A stretch of 64,000 bases of DNA from Bacillus sp. Y1. Its GTDB lineage: Bacteria; Bacillota; Bacilli; Bacillales; Cytobacillaceae. The notes beneath the pieces are model-generated. The model searched no databases, was not told the origin of the DNA, and saw only the letters and a program-made list of their open reading frames with translations. The stretch is taken from positions 4,610,501-4,674,500 of the forward strand of contig NZ_CP030028.1 of assembly GCF_003586445.1 (NCBI RefSeq), given 5' to 3'. Shown piece after piece: positions 44,320-53,132 of the stretch (position 1 is its first letter; every line of letters starts with the position of its first letter). Made by a program: the position numbers and the translations under genes.

Positions 44320-45006
44320 TCATGCCTTTGTATAATCTCTAAACAATTCAGGAATCGCTAGCAAAAAGATATCCAACATAATACCTAGTAATAGTCCAAA
44401 GACTGCTCTTTTCACGGGGTCATTATAAGAAGTAGCCACTTGTATCGGTTCTACAATTTCTGTAGGGGCAAGGTCTACCGATGTGAGGCCAAGTTGTCCG
44501 ACTTCACCAATTGAATCAATCGCTTCAAAATTAACCTCAATATCTTCAATTTTATCTGAAGTATTTACTTGCTGAAGCAGACTATCAACAAGCTTCTTTT
44601 TTGGTTCATAGACATCATTACTAATCGCTAAAAACCCATCTAAGATATCAGTTAAGGTGGCCTCTGCTTCCTCTGCACTTTCACCACTGTACTGAAACTT
44701 TATTGATCCTTTTCCAACTTTTGAGACAGATAAGCGTCCCTTAATTTCATTTACATCGTAATCTGAATTACTTCTTATTTTGAGTTTTTCTAGAAACCCC
44801 GTTGACATTGAGGTTTCCATCCAATCTTGGTTAGTTATTCGTTCATTTTGGAAATTCCCTAAGAGAACCGTTGCCGTTGCAGTATAAGTCGACGGAGCCT
44901 TTGCCTCCATAAAATAAGAGATACCCATTGTCAGAATCGGTATTAATAATAGTAATATAAGTAGCTTTCTTATCCTTGCTACCACCTGTTTAACAATTGT
45001 ATTCAT
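44320..45006 (-). CDS. Polysaccharide chain-length/co-polymerase protein (Wzz/YveK type)
   Basis: The 228-residue protein has two transmembrane helices, at about 12-32 and 198-220, flanking an extracellular alpha/beta region (YTATATVLLGNFQNERI, DYDVNEIKGRLSVSKVGKGS). A PCP motif precedes TM2 (PIQVATSYNDPVKRAVFGLL). It fits Wzz domain regulators such as YveK/CapA that set exopolysaccharide chain length and activate a tyrosine kinase. No kinase gene is present in the window. It overlaps the upstream polymerase gene by four bases and is last in the locus. AAAAAGGAGGACTTT precedes ATG 45006. Confidence 0.85.
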   Translation of the reverse strand: MNTIVKQVVARIRKLLILLLLIPILTMGISYFMEAKAPSTYTATATVLLGNFQNERITNQDWMETSMSTGFLEKLKIRSNSDYDVNEIKGRLSVSKVGKGSIKFQYSGESAEEAEATLTDILDGFLAISNDVYEPKKKLVDSLLQQVNTSDKIEDIEVNFEAIDSIGEVGQLGLTSVDLAPTEIVEPIQVATSYNDPVKRAVFGLLLGIMLDIFLLAIPELFRDYTKA

Positions 45007-46460
45007 AAAGTCCTCCTTTTTGATATATCCCTAAAATGAAAATTAACATAAGCTATGACAAAAGCAATGAATAGCCAATTATAGTTTAAAGCCATAAATG
45101 AATTAGGACTAATACTTGAAAACACAAATGCAATTAGCCCACATATTAATGCTTCACTAATAATAGACTGCCCTTCTAGTACCTGAATCCGAAAAATTCG
45201 ATATAATGTGATAAACAAAAAAGCAAACATGAGAATATAGCCAGTAAATATAAGAAAACCGTAATGAACCAGTATTTCTGCCCACCAATTATGTACATTA
45301 TAATTTTGATGTGTATCAAATACTGCTGAGTTTTTCATATATATCTCAACATTCCCTGGCCCTACTCCAAACCCAAAAGTATCCTCTATAAACACTTTTA
45401 CATTCTTTAATAGGTTCTCTCTTATATCAACAGAATTCGACCCGGAATGTTCGACAAATATGAGGCTATCTATCTGAGTACGAAGCATTTTCCAAGCGAC
45501 TACCACTTTATCAATAAACATGACCATCAATAAAGGTACACAAGTCAGAACTATTGTAGTATATATTACCTTTTCTCTCCTGTTTAATAAGAATACAAAC
45601 CAAAAAGCAAGTCCAAATAATACAGCTAAATAATTGGCTCTAGATTCTGTAATCAGAATTAGCAATAAGCTAGCAGCTGCTCCACCAGCACCAACCAGTC
45701 GATATAAGTTTCTTCCCCCATTCTTAAATAATGAGAGGAAGAAAAAGAAAGAAATTCCAAGGAAACTTGCAAAATCATTCTCATTTACGAATACAGAGGT
45801 AGGAACTGATTGTTGATATGAGGGACCATTATAAATCCGAGAGATAGGAAGATGGATTTGATATCTATAATTGATAAGTCCAACTAAAGCGATAATTAAC
45901 CCCATAACAACCCATATAGTAAAAAACTCTATGTAATTAGTTTCCCTCCGATAAACTACGGCAACAAAAAATGCTATAGTAACTCCAGTAGTGAGAAAGA
46001 TAACGTCCTTAATACCTTCAACCAACTCAATAGACCATGTTAAAGCAAAAATCCCATATACAATCCAAAAAAGTAAAAAAAGAAAAAGTATGGGAATATG
46101 AAATGCACTAGTTAATTTCTCTCTATCCTTAATTAACATAATAACTACTAAAGCTAAAACAACTACCCACATCACCCGAAAAGGAAAAACTTGAATAGGA
46201 CCGAAACTATATGTAAAGACAGCTGCTCCAAGGAAAGAGAAAGCAATAAGTAGACTTAAAGATATATGCGATAGACTAATCTCATTCCAGAAGACATGTT
46301 TGAAAATAATAAGTCCTATAAATGAAGCCACTAGAAAAACAGCTCCAGCTAGCAAAATCATATCATTTTGAGCATTAAATTTATAAAAGACTACACTTAG
46401 TCCTACTGAAAGGATGATGCCCCATATTATTTGAAACCCTTTAGAGGTAAAAAGAGTCAT
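45003..46460 (-). CDS. O-antigen ligase/polymerase-like membrane protein (Wzy type)
   Basis: The 485-residue protein has about 12 transmembrane helices with a large extracellular loop near residues 300-400. The O-antigen ligase family motif ITESRANYLAVLFGLAFW is followed by the loop GFGVGPGNVEIYMKNSAVFD and THQNYNVHNWWAEILVHYGF. Together with the adjacent co-polymerase gene it most likely polymerises repeat units on the outer face of the membrane. AAGGAGTGAAGTC precedes ATG 46460. Confidence 0.87.
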   Translation of the reverse strand: MTLFTSKGFQIIWGIILSVGLSVVFYKFNAQNDMILLAGAVFLVASFIGLIIFKHVFWNEISLSHISLSLLIAFSFLGAAVFTYSFGPIQVFPFRVMWVVVLALVVIMLIKDREKLTSAFHIPILFLFLLFWIVYGIFALTWSIELVEGIKDVIFLTTGVTIAFFVAVVYRRETNYIEFFTIWVVMGLIIALVGLINYRYQIHLPISRIYNGPSYQQSVPTSVFVNENDFASFLGISFFFFLSLFKNGGRNLYRLVGAGGAAASLLLILITESRANYLAVLFGLAFWFVFLLNRREKVIYTTIVLTCVPLLMVMFIDKVVVAWKMLRTQIDSLIFVEHSGSNSVDIRENLLKNVKVFIEDTFGFGVGPGNVEIYMKNSAVFDTHQNYNVHNWWAEILVHYGFLIFTGYILMFAFLFITLYRIFRIQVLEGQSIISEALICGLIAFVFSSISPNSFMALNYNWLFIAFVIAYVNFHFRDISKRRTL

Positions 46461-46477
46461 GACTTCACTCCTTATAA

Positions 46478-46510
46478 AAAGTAAGGCTGTTGGTTTTCCA
46501 ACAGCCTTAC
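46478..46510 (-). terminator. Terminator after the aminotransferase gene
   Basis: Reverse strand GTAAGGCTGTTGG-AAAA-CCAACAGCCTTAC followed by TTTTTAT. The polymerase gene starts 18 bases beyond, so termination may be partial or an unseen promoter exists. Confidence 0.88.
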
Positions 46511-46520
46511 TATAGCAGAA

Positions 46521-47636
46521 TTAGTTCTTTTGGTAAAACTCACGAATTTTTTCTACCACATACTGCTGTTGTTCAATCGTTAGTTCAGGGAACATTGGTA
46601 AAGAAATTGCTTCCTCCGCAGCTTTTTCAGTTGCTGGTAGGTCTCCTTCTTTATAACCAAGCTCAGCAAAAACTGGTTGTAAATGAAGTGGTTTAGGATA
46701 GTAGACCATCGTCGAAACACCTTGATCTTGTAGATATTTTTGTAAATCATTACGTTTCTGCACACGGATTGTGTATTGATGGAAAACATGATAATTATGT
46801 TCTTCTTCAAAAGGTGTTATGATAGAATCCCCAATTTGTTCTTGAATAAGCTTGGTATAATTAGCAGCCTTTTCTTTTCTTAACTCACTCCACTTATCTA
46901 AATGCGGGAACTTTACATTTAATATGGCAGCTTGCATCTCATCCAATCTGCTATTATAGCCTAACACATGGTGAAAGTATTTTGGCTTGCTACCGTGTAC
47001 TCGTAACACACTCATTTTTTCTGCAAGGTCATCATCATTTGATATGATCATTCCCGCGTCACCATAAGCACCTAGGTTCTTTGTAGGGAAAAAGCTATAA
47101 CAAGCAGCCGTTCCAAGTTCACCAACCTTTTTCCCTTTATAAAGTGAGCCGATGGACTGCGCTGCATCTTCAATTATATATAGGTTATGCTTATCAGCAA
47201 TCTCCTTAATTCTATCCATGTCAGCCATTTGGCCATACAAGTGAACAGGAATGATTGCCTTTGTCTTGTCTGTAATTGCGGCTTCTATCTTTTCAGGATC
47301 AATATTGAAGGTTTTTAGATCAATATCTACAAATACAGGAGTAGCCCCTGCTCTAGCTACTGCACCTGCTGTTGCGAAGAAAGTAAATGATGGGCAGATT
47401 ACTTCATCTCCTGGTCCCACGTTACACCCTAAAAGGGCAATATTCAACGCATCACTACCGTTTGCCACACCAATGGCATATTTAGCACTGCTATATTCTG
47501 CGATATCTCTCTCAAGCTTCTTTACATTTTCCCCTAGGATAAAATGTGTTTTAGACATAACGTCTTCGAGAGCAGCCATTATTTCAGGTTTTAACGTTTG
47601 ATACTGCTCAGTTAAATCAAGCATAGGTACTTTCAC
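46521..47636 (-). CDS. DegT/DnrJ aminotransferase, WbpE/WlbC-like
   Basis: I choose GTG 47636 (371 residues), eight bases after AAGGAG; an earlier GTG at 47645 overlaps that site. It is a PLP sugar aminotransferase: VPMLDLTEQYQTLKPEI, GVANGSDALNIALLG, VICPSFTFFATAGAVARAGA, YIIEDAAQSIGSLYKGKKVG, and SFFPTKNLGAYGDAGMI with the PLP-binding Lys. This pattern matches WbpE/WlbC, which aminates UDP-3-keto-N-acetylglucosaminuronate. The WbpA-, WbpD- and WbpB-like partners are at 48838, 62279 and 13026. Exact sugar is inferred. Confidence 0.87.
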   Translation of the reverse strand: MKVPMLDLTEQYQTLKPEIMAALEDVMSKTHFILGENVKKLERDIAEYSSAKYAIGVANGSDALNIALLGCNVGPGDEVICPSFTFFATAGAVARAGATPVFVDIDLKTFNIDPEKIEAAITDKTKAIIPVHLYGQMADMDRIKEIADKHNLYIIEDAAQSIGSLYKGKKVGELGTAACYSFFPTKNLGAYGDAGMIISNDDDLAEKMSVLRVHGSKPKYFHHVLGYNSRLDEMQAAILNVKFPHLDKWSELRKEKAANYTKLIQEQIGDSIITPFEEEHNYHVFHQYTIRVQKRNDLQKYLQDQGVSTMVYYPKPLHLQPVFAELGYKEGDLPATEKAAEEAISLPMFPELTIEQQQYVVEKIREFYQKN

Positions 47637-47660
47637 TTTAAACACTCCTTACTAAATCGT

Positions 47661-48770
47661 TTATAAAGCTCTATATAATTCAACGAGTCTCTCAGCTTCT
47701 TTTTCCCAGTTGTACTTTTCAATAATAGCTTTCCTACCACTGGCCCCCATTTTCTTTGCCTCTTCCGGGTTTCGATAGAACCAAAGCACAGCATCTGAAA
47801 TGGCTTCTGGATTTAATGGATCAACGGATACACCACATCCACTATCCTGTATGATTTGCTCCCAAAGAGGAAAATTAGAAGCAATAACAGGAATTCCTGC
47901 AGACATATACTCGAATAACTTTATCGGATAAGAAACAATATAACGAGGCTCTGGATGTAAAAGAACCAGGCCAACGAAAGCACGGGAAAGATATTCTTTA
48001 ACCTCTTCTCTCGTTAACCAGCCCGCATGATCTACATAATCCCACCCATTCTTGGCTTTCATTTCTTCCTCAAGCTTCTCTGGAGAAAACTTCCCTGCAA
48101 GGGATAATGGAATGGTTTCTTGCTGATTAATGATTTCAAATGCATCGACCATCTCACTAATGCCTCGAAGCCTTGTAATCCCACCAATATATATAGCCGT
48201 TTCTTTCTTCTTGTTATCTAGGTTTGCCTCATCCATATTAAGCTCATTCATAATTGGGAAATTATGAATCACTACACTATTCGAATTATAGGTTTTAAAC
48301 CTTTCATTAATCGTCGGTGTAGCAGTCACAACAGCACTAAACCTGCTAGAAGCATATTTTTCAATTCCCTTTACTGCCTTGGAAATAAGTCTCCTAAAGG
48401 GTGCTGGTATCCATTCTTTCGAAAGGACTTGCTCAGGTACATCTTCATGTACGTCGTAGATTACCTTCTTCCCCTTACGTTGAAGTAATATTCCAACTGG
48501 AAGCAATTCAGGATCATGAAAATGATACACATCTGCATCAACTTCCAAAGCCTTTTGATAGATTTTAATTGGCCCCATAAGAATCCTCACATACCTATTA
48601 CCAGCCTGGATAGGGACGCCAACAATCTTCACATCATCTTTTATGTACGTTTCACTATTTCCAACAACAAGAGTTACATCCAACCCACTCTGTGAAAGAT
48701 ATCGACATTCTTTTACAAAAATACGAATATCCTCTGCTGGATGCACAGATGTCAAATGACATACTTTCAT
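47661..48770 (-). CDS. Family 4 glycosyltransferase
   Basis: The 369-residue GT-B enzyme has an N-terminal acceptor lobe (MKVCHLTSVHPAEDIRIFVK, VYHFHDPELLPVGILLQ, VIYDVHEDVPEQVLSKEW) and a C-terminal donor lobe (YIGGITRLRGISEMVDAFEI, LLHPEPRYIVSYPIKLFEYM, SAGIPVIASNFPLWEQII) with the EX7E-like region. It is cytoplasmic and probably adds one sugar of the lipid-linked repeat unit. Donor and acceptor cannot be read from sequence. It sits between the UDP-sugar dehydrogenase and aminotransferase genes. Confidence 0.9.
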   Translation of the reverse strand: MKVCHLTSVHPAEDIRIFVKECRYLSQSGLDVTLVVGNSETYIKDDVKIVGVPIQAGNRYVRILMGPIKIYQKALEVDADVYHFHDPELLPVGILLQRKGKKVIYDVHEDVPEQVLSKEWIPAPFRRLISKAVKGIEKYASSRFSAVVTATPTINERFKTYNSNSVVIHNFPIMNELNMDEANLDNKKKETAIYIGGITRLRGISEMVDAFEIINQQETIPLSLAGKFSPEKLEEEMKAKNGWDYVDHAGWLTREEVKEYLSRAFVGLVLLHPEPRYIVSYPIKLFEYMSAGIPVIASNFPLWEQIIQDSGCGVSVDPLNPEAISDAVLWFYRNPEEAKKMGASGRKAIIEKYNWEKEAERLVELYRAL

Positions 48771-48799
48771 AAGTTATCACTCACTTCAAAAAAGCCCAT

Positions 48800-48828
48800 A
48801 AAAGGCAACCAGACTAATGATAGTCTGG
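48800..48828 (-). terminator. Weak terminator-like hairpin after the UDP-sugar dehydrogenase gene
   Basis: Reverse strand CCAGACTA-TCAT-TAGTCTGG followed by TTGCCTTTT. The T-run is interrupted, so it may only partly terminate. Confidence 0.55.
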
Positions 48829-48837
48829 ATGTCACTT

Positions 48838-50175
48838 TTACAAACGATGGTATTTTTTCGCTAGGTCTTTATAACCTTTTAATGCATTTCTTGTGTCAAA
48901 AATTGATAGGGAGTTTCTTGCAATCATTTCATAGTCAAAATCTGTATGATCTGTTGTAATAATAACTAAATCAGCTGACTGAATTAGTTCCACAGATAAA
49001 TCGACTGTTTTAATCACTTCATTGTTTAACTTAAACTGGCTTACATAAGGGTCAACCGCTATCCAATCCGCTCCTGATTTTTCAAGTAATTCAGCAATTT
49101 CTAATGATGGAGATTCCCTTACATCATCAATGTCTTTCTTATATGCCATACCTAATAAAACTACCTTTGAGCCATTTAACGGCTTACGGTCTTCATTCAG
49201 TAACTTCATGGCACGTTCAATAACGAACTCCGGCATAGCATTGTTAATTTCACCAGCTAATTCGATTAATTTCGTATGGTAGTTGTACTCTCGAGCCTTC
49301 CATGTTAAATAGAACGGATCAATCGGAATACAATGGCCACCTAATCCTGGGCCTGGATAGAAAGGCATAAAACCATACGGCTTTGTTGCTGCAGCATCAA
49401 TAACTTCCCATACATCAATACCCATACGATTACATAACACAGCCATTTCATTTGCTAATGCGATATTTATATGGCGGAATGTATTCTCAAGGATTTTTTC
49501 CATTTCTGCTACTGCTGGACTAGATACTTGATGAACTTCTCCTTCAAGAACGCTTTTGTACATAACAGAAGCAATTTCTGTACATGCAGGAGTGATACCA
49601 CCAACTACCTTTGGGGTATTTTTAGTATTATAATGTTTATTCCCTGGGTCCACTCGTTCAGGAGAATAAGCTAAAAAGAATTGTTCCCCACAAACAAGAC
49701 CTGATTTTTCAAGAATCGGTTTTAATACTTCTTCAGTAGTGCCAGGATATGTTGTGCTCTCAAGTACAATCAACATTCCCTCGTGTAGGTACTTAGTGAT
49801 TTCTGCTCCTGAACTTTCTACATAAGAAGTATCAGGTTGTTGATACATATCAAGAGGTGTTGGTACACAAATTGCTACTGCGTCTACCTCTTGAATTCTA
49901 GAATAATCAGTAGTAGCCACTAACTGACCATTTTGAGTAATCTCAGAAAGTTCTTCATTGACCACATCACCGATATAATTTATTCCATCATTTACTTGGT
50001 CTACTCTAGATTGTTGAACATCAAAGCCAATGACCTTGAAGCCAGCTTTAGCCTTTTCTACCGCAAGAGGTAACCCAACATAACCAAGTCCAACAACACC
50101 AATTGTTGCAGTTCTTGTTTCTATTTTGTTCAATAATTCTTTTGCTGCTGAATTTAATTCTATGTTTTTACTCAA
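48838..50175 (-). CDS. UDP-N-acetylglucosamine 6-dehydrogenase (WbpA type)
   Basis: The 445-residue nucleotide-sugar dehydrogenase has the NAD Rossmann motif TIGVVGLGYVGLPLAVEKAK, ESTTYPGTTEEVL, FLAYSPERVDPGNKHY, the catalytic Cys in GPGLGGHCIPIDPFYLTWKA, and the C-terminal UDP-binding part (VVLLGMAYKKDIDDVRESPS). The PERVDPGN pattern and length favour the WbpA/WecC class acting on UDP-HexNAc over UDP-glucose enzymes. It gives UDP-GlcNAc uronate, the first step toward diacetamido-glucuronate. Start TTG 50175 follows GAGGGAAATACA. Confidence 0.9.
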   Translation of the reverse strand: MSKNIELNSAAKELLNKIETRTATIGVVGLGYVGLPLAVEKAKAGFKVIGFDVQQSRVDQVNDGINYIGDVVNEELSEITQNGQLVATTDYSRIQEVDAVAICVPTPLDMYQQPDTSYVESSGAEITKYLHEGMLIVLESTTYPGTTEEVLKPILEKSGLVCGEQFFLAYSPERVDPGNKHYNTKNTPKVVGGITPACTEIASVMYKSVLEGEVHQVSSPAVAEMEKILENTFRHINIALANEMAVLCNRMGIDVWEVIDAAATKPYGFMPFYPGPGLGGHCIPIDPFYLTWKAREYNYHTKLIELAGEINNAMPEFVIERAMKLLNEDRKPLNGSKVVLLGMAYKKDIDDVRESPSLEIAELLEKSGADWIAVDPYVSQFKLNNEVIKTVDLSVELIQSADLVIITTDHTDFDYEMIARNSLSIFDTRNALKGYKDLAKKYHRL

Positions 50176-50441
50176 TGTATTTCCCTCACTATCAAGATTA
50201 ATAATTTATTTTTAATGGAATTTCAACTTTCTTACTATTAAGGGAGAACTAACTGTTTTTCCTTTTCACTTTAACCGTATATGTATCATCCCATTCAACT
50301 ACAAAATTCGAGATATTTTTCACACCATACTATCATACATGAAACAGGTTAAAAAACCATAATAAAATCTTTGCAGTTTTATTACATTCCAGCCATTTTG
50401 TAGTAAGAATTAGTATTTACTATTAATTTGATTATTAGTAT
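50176..50441. other. 266-base gap between the flippase and dehydrogenase genes
   Basis: A/T-rich sequence without a gene or a clear terminator. It should contain the promoter of the dehydrogenase gene, but no box pair is convincing by eye. Confidence 0.5.
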
Positions 50442-51773
50442 TTAGTTTGTTCCTCTAGAGGTGACTTTTCTTACTAACTTTTTAACAAGAATAAAGTCTT
50501 CTCTATTAACCAATAAGAATTGATTTACCTTTAGCTTTGTTACATGTTTGTACACCAATACTTTAATTATAAAGCTGAATACATAAGTAACAGAGGATGA
50601 AATAGCAGCCCCAACTGCCCCATATTTAGGGATTAGGAATAGATTTAAGATAATATTAAATCCAACATTAAAGAAGGATACGTACATATTTATTTCTGGT
50701 TTTCCTCTACCAGCTAAATCATTAGAGAGAATTTTCTCCACTGCTAATACCGTTAACCCTGGTAATAGCAACTTTAACAATAATGAGCTTTCAGGGTATT
50801 CCGGGAAAAACAAACGAAATATCAGGTCTGACAGAAAAAACAATACTATACTTATTAGTGTAATGAAGATTAATATAAATCTACTCACCATAGAAGTGAT
50901 CTTATTTCTGTCTGATTCCACTTCTAAAGAGGAGATCTTAGGCAATAGAACCTGTGAAAAGGATTGTGAAAAAATGGATAGCCTCTCTCCTAAATTAACT
51001 GCCAATGAATAGACCCCAACTGACGCACTCGTAGAGAACAATCCTAATAGAAACACATCCTGCCTATAATTTAGGAATGTCATCATGTTACTAATATGAG
51101 CTTTTATTCCGTATGACAACATATTTTTTAAGTAGTTGAAAGAAAATAGTTTTACCGAAAACTTTGCTCTTACTTTTACTACTAAAAAATAGGTCATATA
51201 AAAAACAGAAACAATATATCCTAGGCCAAACGCATATACTGCCCCTATTAGATCCCAGTCAAACAAAAGTAAAAATAAGAGCATAAAGGTAACAGTTGAC
51301 ATTTGTTGTATCACAAGAGCTGTATTAAAGGCTTTAAAGTTTTGAAGCCCTTGGATAAGCGTTTGTAAAAAAATCATTAGAAACATTCCTGGTAATGCAA
51401 ATAAACTTATTTGTAGTATCACTAAATTTACATTATTATACATAGATTCCGCCAAAACCACAGTTGCTATGTAACCAGAAACGATACCAATGATAGATAA
51501 AATAACAGCTGTGATTATATTTGTTGAAAAAGCAGTGTCTACTGATATATCTTTCTTGCTAACAAAATATACTGTTGATGAGTTAAGACCTAGATTAAGG
51601 AAAGTCATTACCATCAACGGTAAATAGGTAATTAATGTGTAATCACCTTGTCCTTCCTTCCCTAACGAGTTTGCTACCACAATAAGCAGTAAAAATCCAA
51701 TGACGATACTTGCGAACTGCCTAGTTAGAGTAATGATACTATTGGATAAAAAGGAATTCTGTTCATGCTTCAT
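50442..51773 (-). CDS. Oligosaccharide flippase (Wzx/MATE-like)
   Basis: The 443-residue protein has about 12 transmembrane helices of the polysaccharide exporter family (NSIITLTRQFASIVIGFLLL, GQGDYTLITYLPLMVMTF, RQDVFLLGLFSTSASVGVYS, LSIFSQSFSQVLLPKIS). It should flip lipid-linked repeat units across the membrane. Its start overlaps the 3' end of the frameshifted glycosyltransferase by 11 bases. Confidence 0.9.
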   Translation of the reverse strand: MKHEQNSFLSNSIITLTRQFASIVIGFLLLIVVANSLGKEGQGDYTLITYLPLMVMTFLNLGLNSSTVYFVSKKDISVDTAFSTNIITAVILSIIGIVSGYIATVVLAESMYNNVNLVILQISLFALPGMFLMIFLQTLIQGLQNFKAFNTALVIQQMSTVTFMLLFLLLFDWDLIGAVYAFGLGYIVSVFYMTYFLVVKVRAKFSVKLFSFNYLKNMLSYGIKAHISNMMTFLNYRQDVFLLGLFSTSASVGVYSLAVNLGERLSIFSQSFSQVLLPKISSLEVESDRNKITSMVSRFILIFITLISIVLFFLSDLIFRLFFPEYPESSLLLKLLLPGLTVLAVEKILSNDLAGRGKPEINMYVSFFNVGFNIILNLFLIPKYGAVGAAISSSVTYVFSFIIKVLVYKHVTKLKVNQFLLVNREDFILVKKLVRKVTSRGTN

Positions 51774-53015
51774 AACGTTGGTTTACTCCAATAAGGCTTT
51801 CTGCGAATAGCCTATAGTTTTTCTCGGCGTTATATTTGTCATTCCAGGTTTCGTAGGCGGTTTTAGATTTTAACTTATATTCTTCTGAATCTAGCTCATA
51901 AAAATATTTAATCTCCTCAAAAAGTTGTTCAATAGTGAAATCTTTCTGAATTAGTTTTCCGTTTTCACTATTCACAATTTCCGAAGTCCCCCAACATCCG
52001 TTGCTAGTACAGGGATACCGAAGCTACAAGCTTCCATGATCGTCACAGGAATCCCTTCACTTTCACTTACATTTATAAAAAGATCATATGTATTCATTTC
52101 GTAATTGCTTATAACATCTTCATTATTTAAGTTTCCAAGCATGTAGACCTTAATGTTGCTTGGAAGTGTTTTTATTAATGCCTCTATATGATCCTTCTCT
52201 GGACCGTCACCTATGTGCGTCCATTCAATTGTATAGTCGCATTTCTTCAGAGCTTCCACTAATAAATGGATCCTTTTTACAGGCTTTAGATATGAGCAAC
52301 TAATTAGTCTTAATTTATTAGGTTCTCGGTTATTTCTTTGGTATGGCAAGTGCAAGTGGTTTACCGTACCTAATCTACTTACTTGAACTTTCATCTCTAT
52401 GTTGCTATACCTTTTCTCTAAATACTCCTTACCATTATCAGAAATAGAGAAAATTTGATCAAGTTCTCTTAAAACAATACCTTGAAAAGGAATATATGCA
52501 GGATTGTGTCTCTCAAGATATAAGTCGCCACCATGAACGCGGGAAAAAGCTTTCAATTCCGGCATCCTTTCCTTCATCAATGCTAGTGCAGTTGCGGAAG
52601 GAGTAAGCCAATAGGAATAAAAGATAAGATCCTTTTCTTCCAGATTATACTTCTTCAATACATCTTTAGTATCATTAGATATCCCTAGCCAATTAATCAT
52701 TTTTAAAACTGCAGTTAAACCATGTTTCTTGGCAATTCTATACTCCCGAAAAGCCCATTTTAGTGTAGAAAAATCGGCAAGTATTTTACTTATTCTGATA
52801 AGTAATTCAACTGGTTTACTTGTTAATTTAAAGTGTGACTCTAAAACCCAAACATTGTCGGGTAGATTCTTTTTCTTCACTCTCGGAGGAGGTGGATTTG
52901 TTGGTACAATAATAATTTCCGAGAAATATTTTGCTAAAATATAGACTTCATTAGTTAAAAAATCCTCTCCAGGTGGATAAGGAAAGCTGCTTGTTAATAA
53001 TACTAACTTTTTCAT
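51763..53015 (-). pseudogene. Family 4 glycosyltransferase with a frameshift
   Basis: The first frame (53015-51972, 347 codons) has a GT4 N-lobe (KKLVLLTSSFPYPPGEDFLT, YWLTPSATALALMKERM) and a C-lobe (LRLISCSYLKPVKRIHLLVE, VSESEGIPVTIMEACSFGIP, VLATDVGG), then ends LRKL-stop. The missing tail follows in another frame (EIVNSENGKLIQ, TAYETWNDKYNAEKNYRLFA) to 51763. The break is near 51987, where GTTGGGGGACTTCGG would be in frame as GGGGGAACTTCGG, one A more. It is either a recent null mutation or a sequencing error. AAAAAGGGGCTTTCAA precedes ATG 53015. Confidence 0.85.
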
Positions 53016-53093
53016 TTGAAAGCCCCTTTTTATATATAAATGAGCCAGACAATTTATACTATATAATAAAATTGTCGATAAATGAAGAAAAAC

Positions 53094-53125
53094 AGAAAAA
53101 GGGTTACCTCTAAAAAGGGTAACCC
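53094..53125 (-). terminator. lytC terminator
   Basis: Reverse strand GGGTTACC-CTTTTTAGA-GGTAACCC followed by TTTTTCTG, just after the stop at 53133. Confidence 0.88.
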
Positions 53126-53132
53126 AATACTT

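Noticed and set aside
51763..51975. Separate 70-residue protein between flippase and glycosyltransferase
   Set aside because: Its sequence is the missing C-terminus of the GT4 enzyme, displaced by a one-base frameshift.
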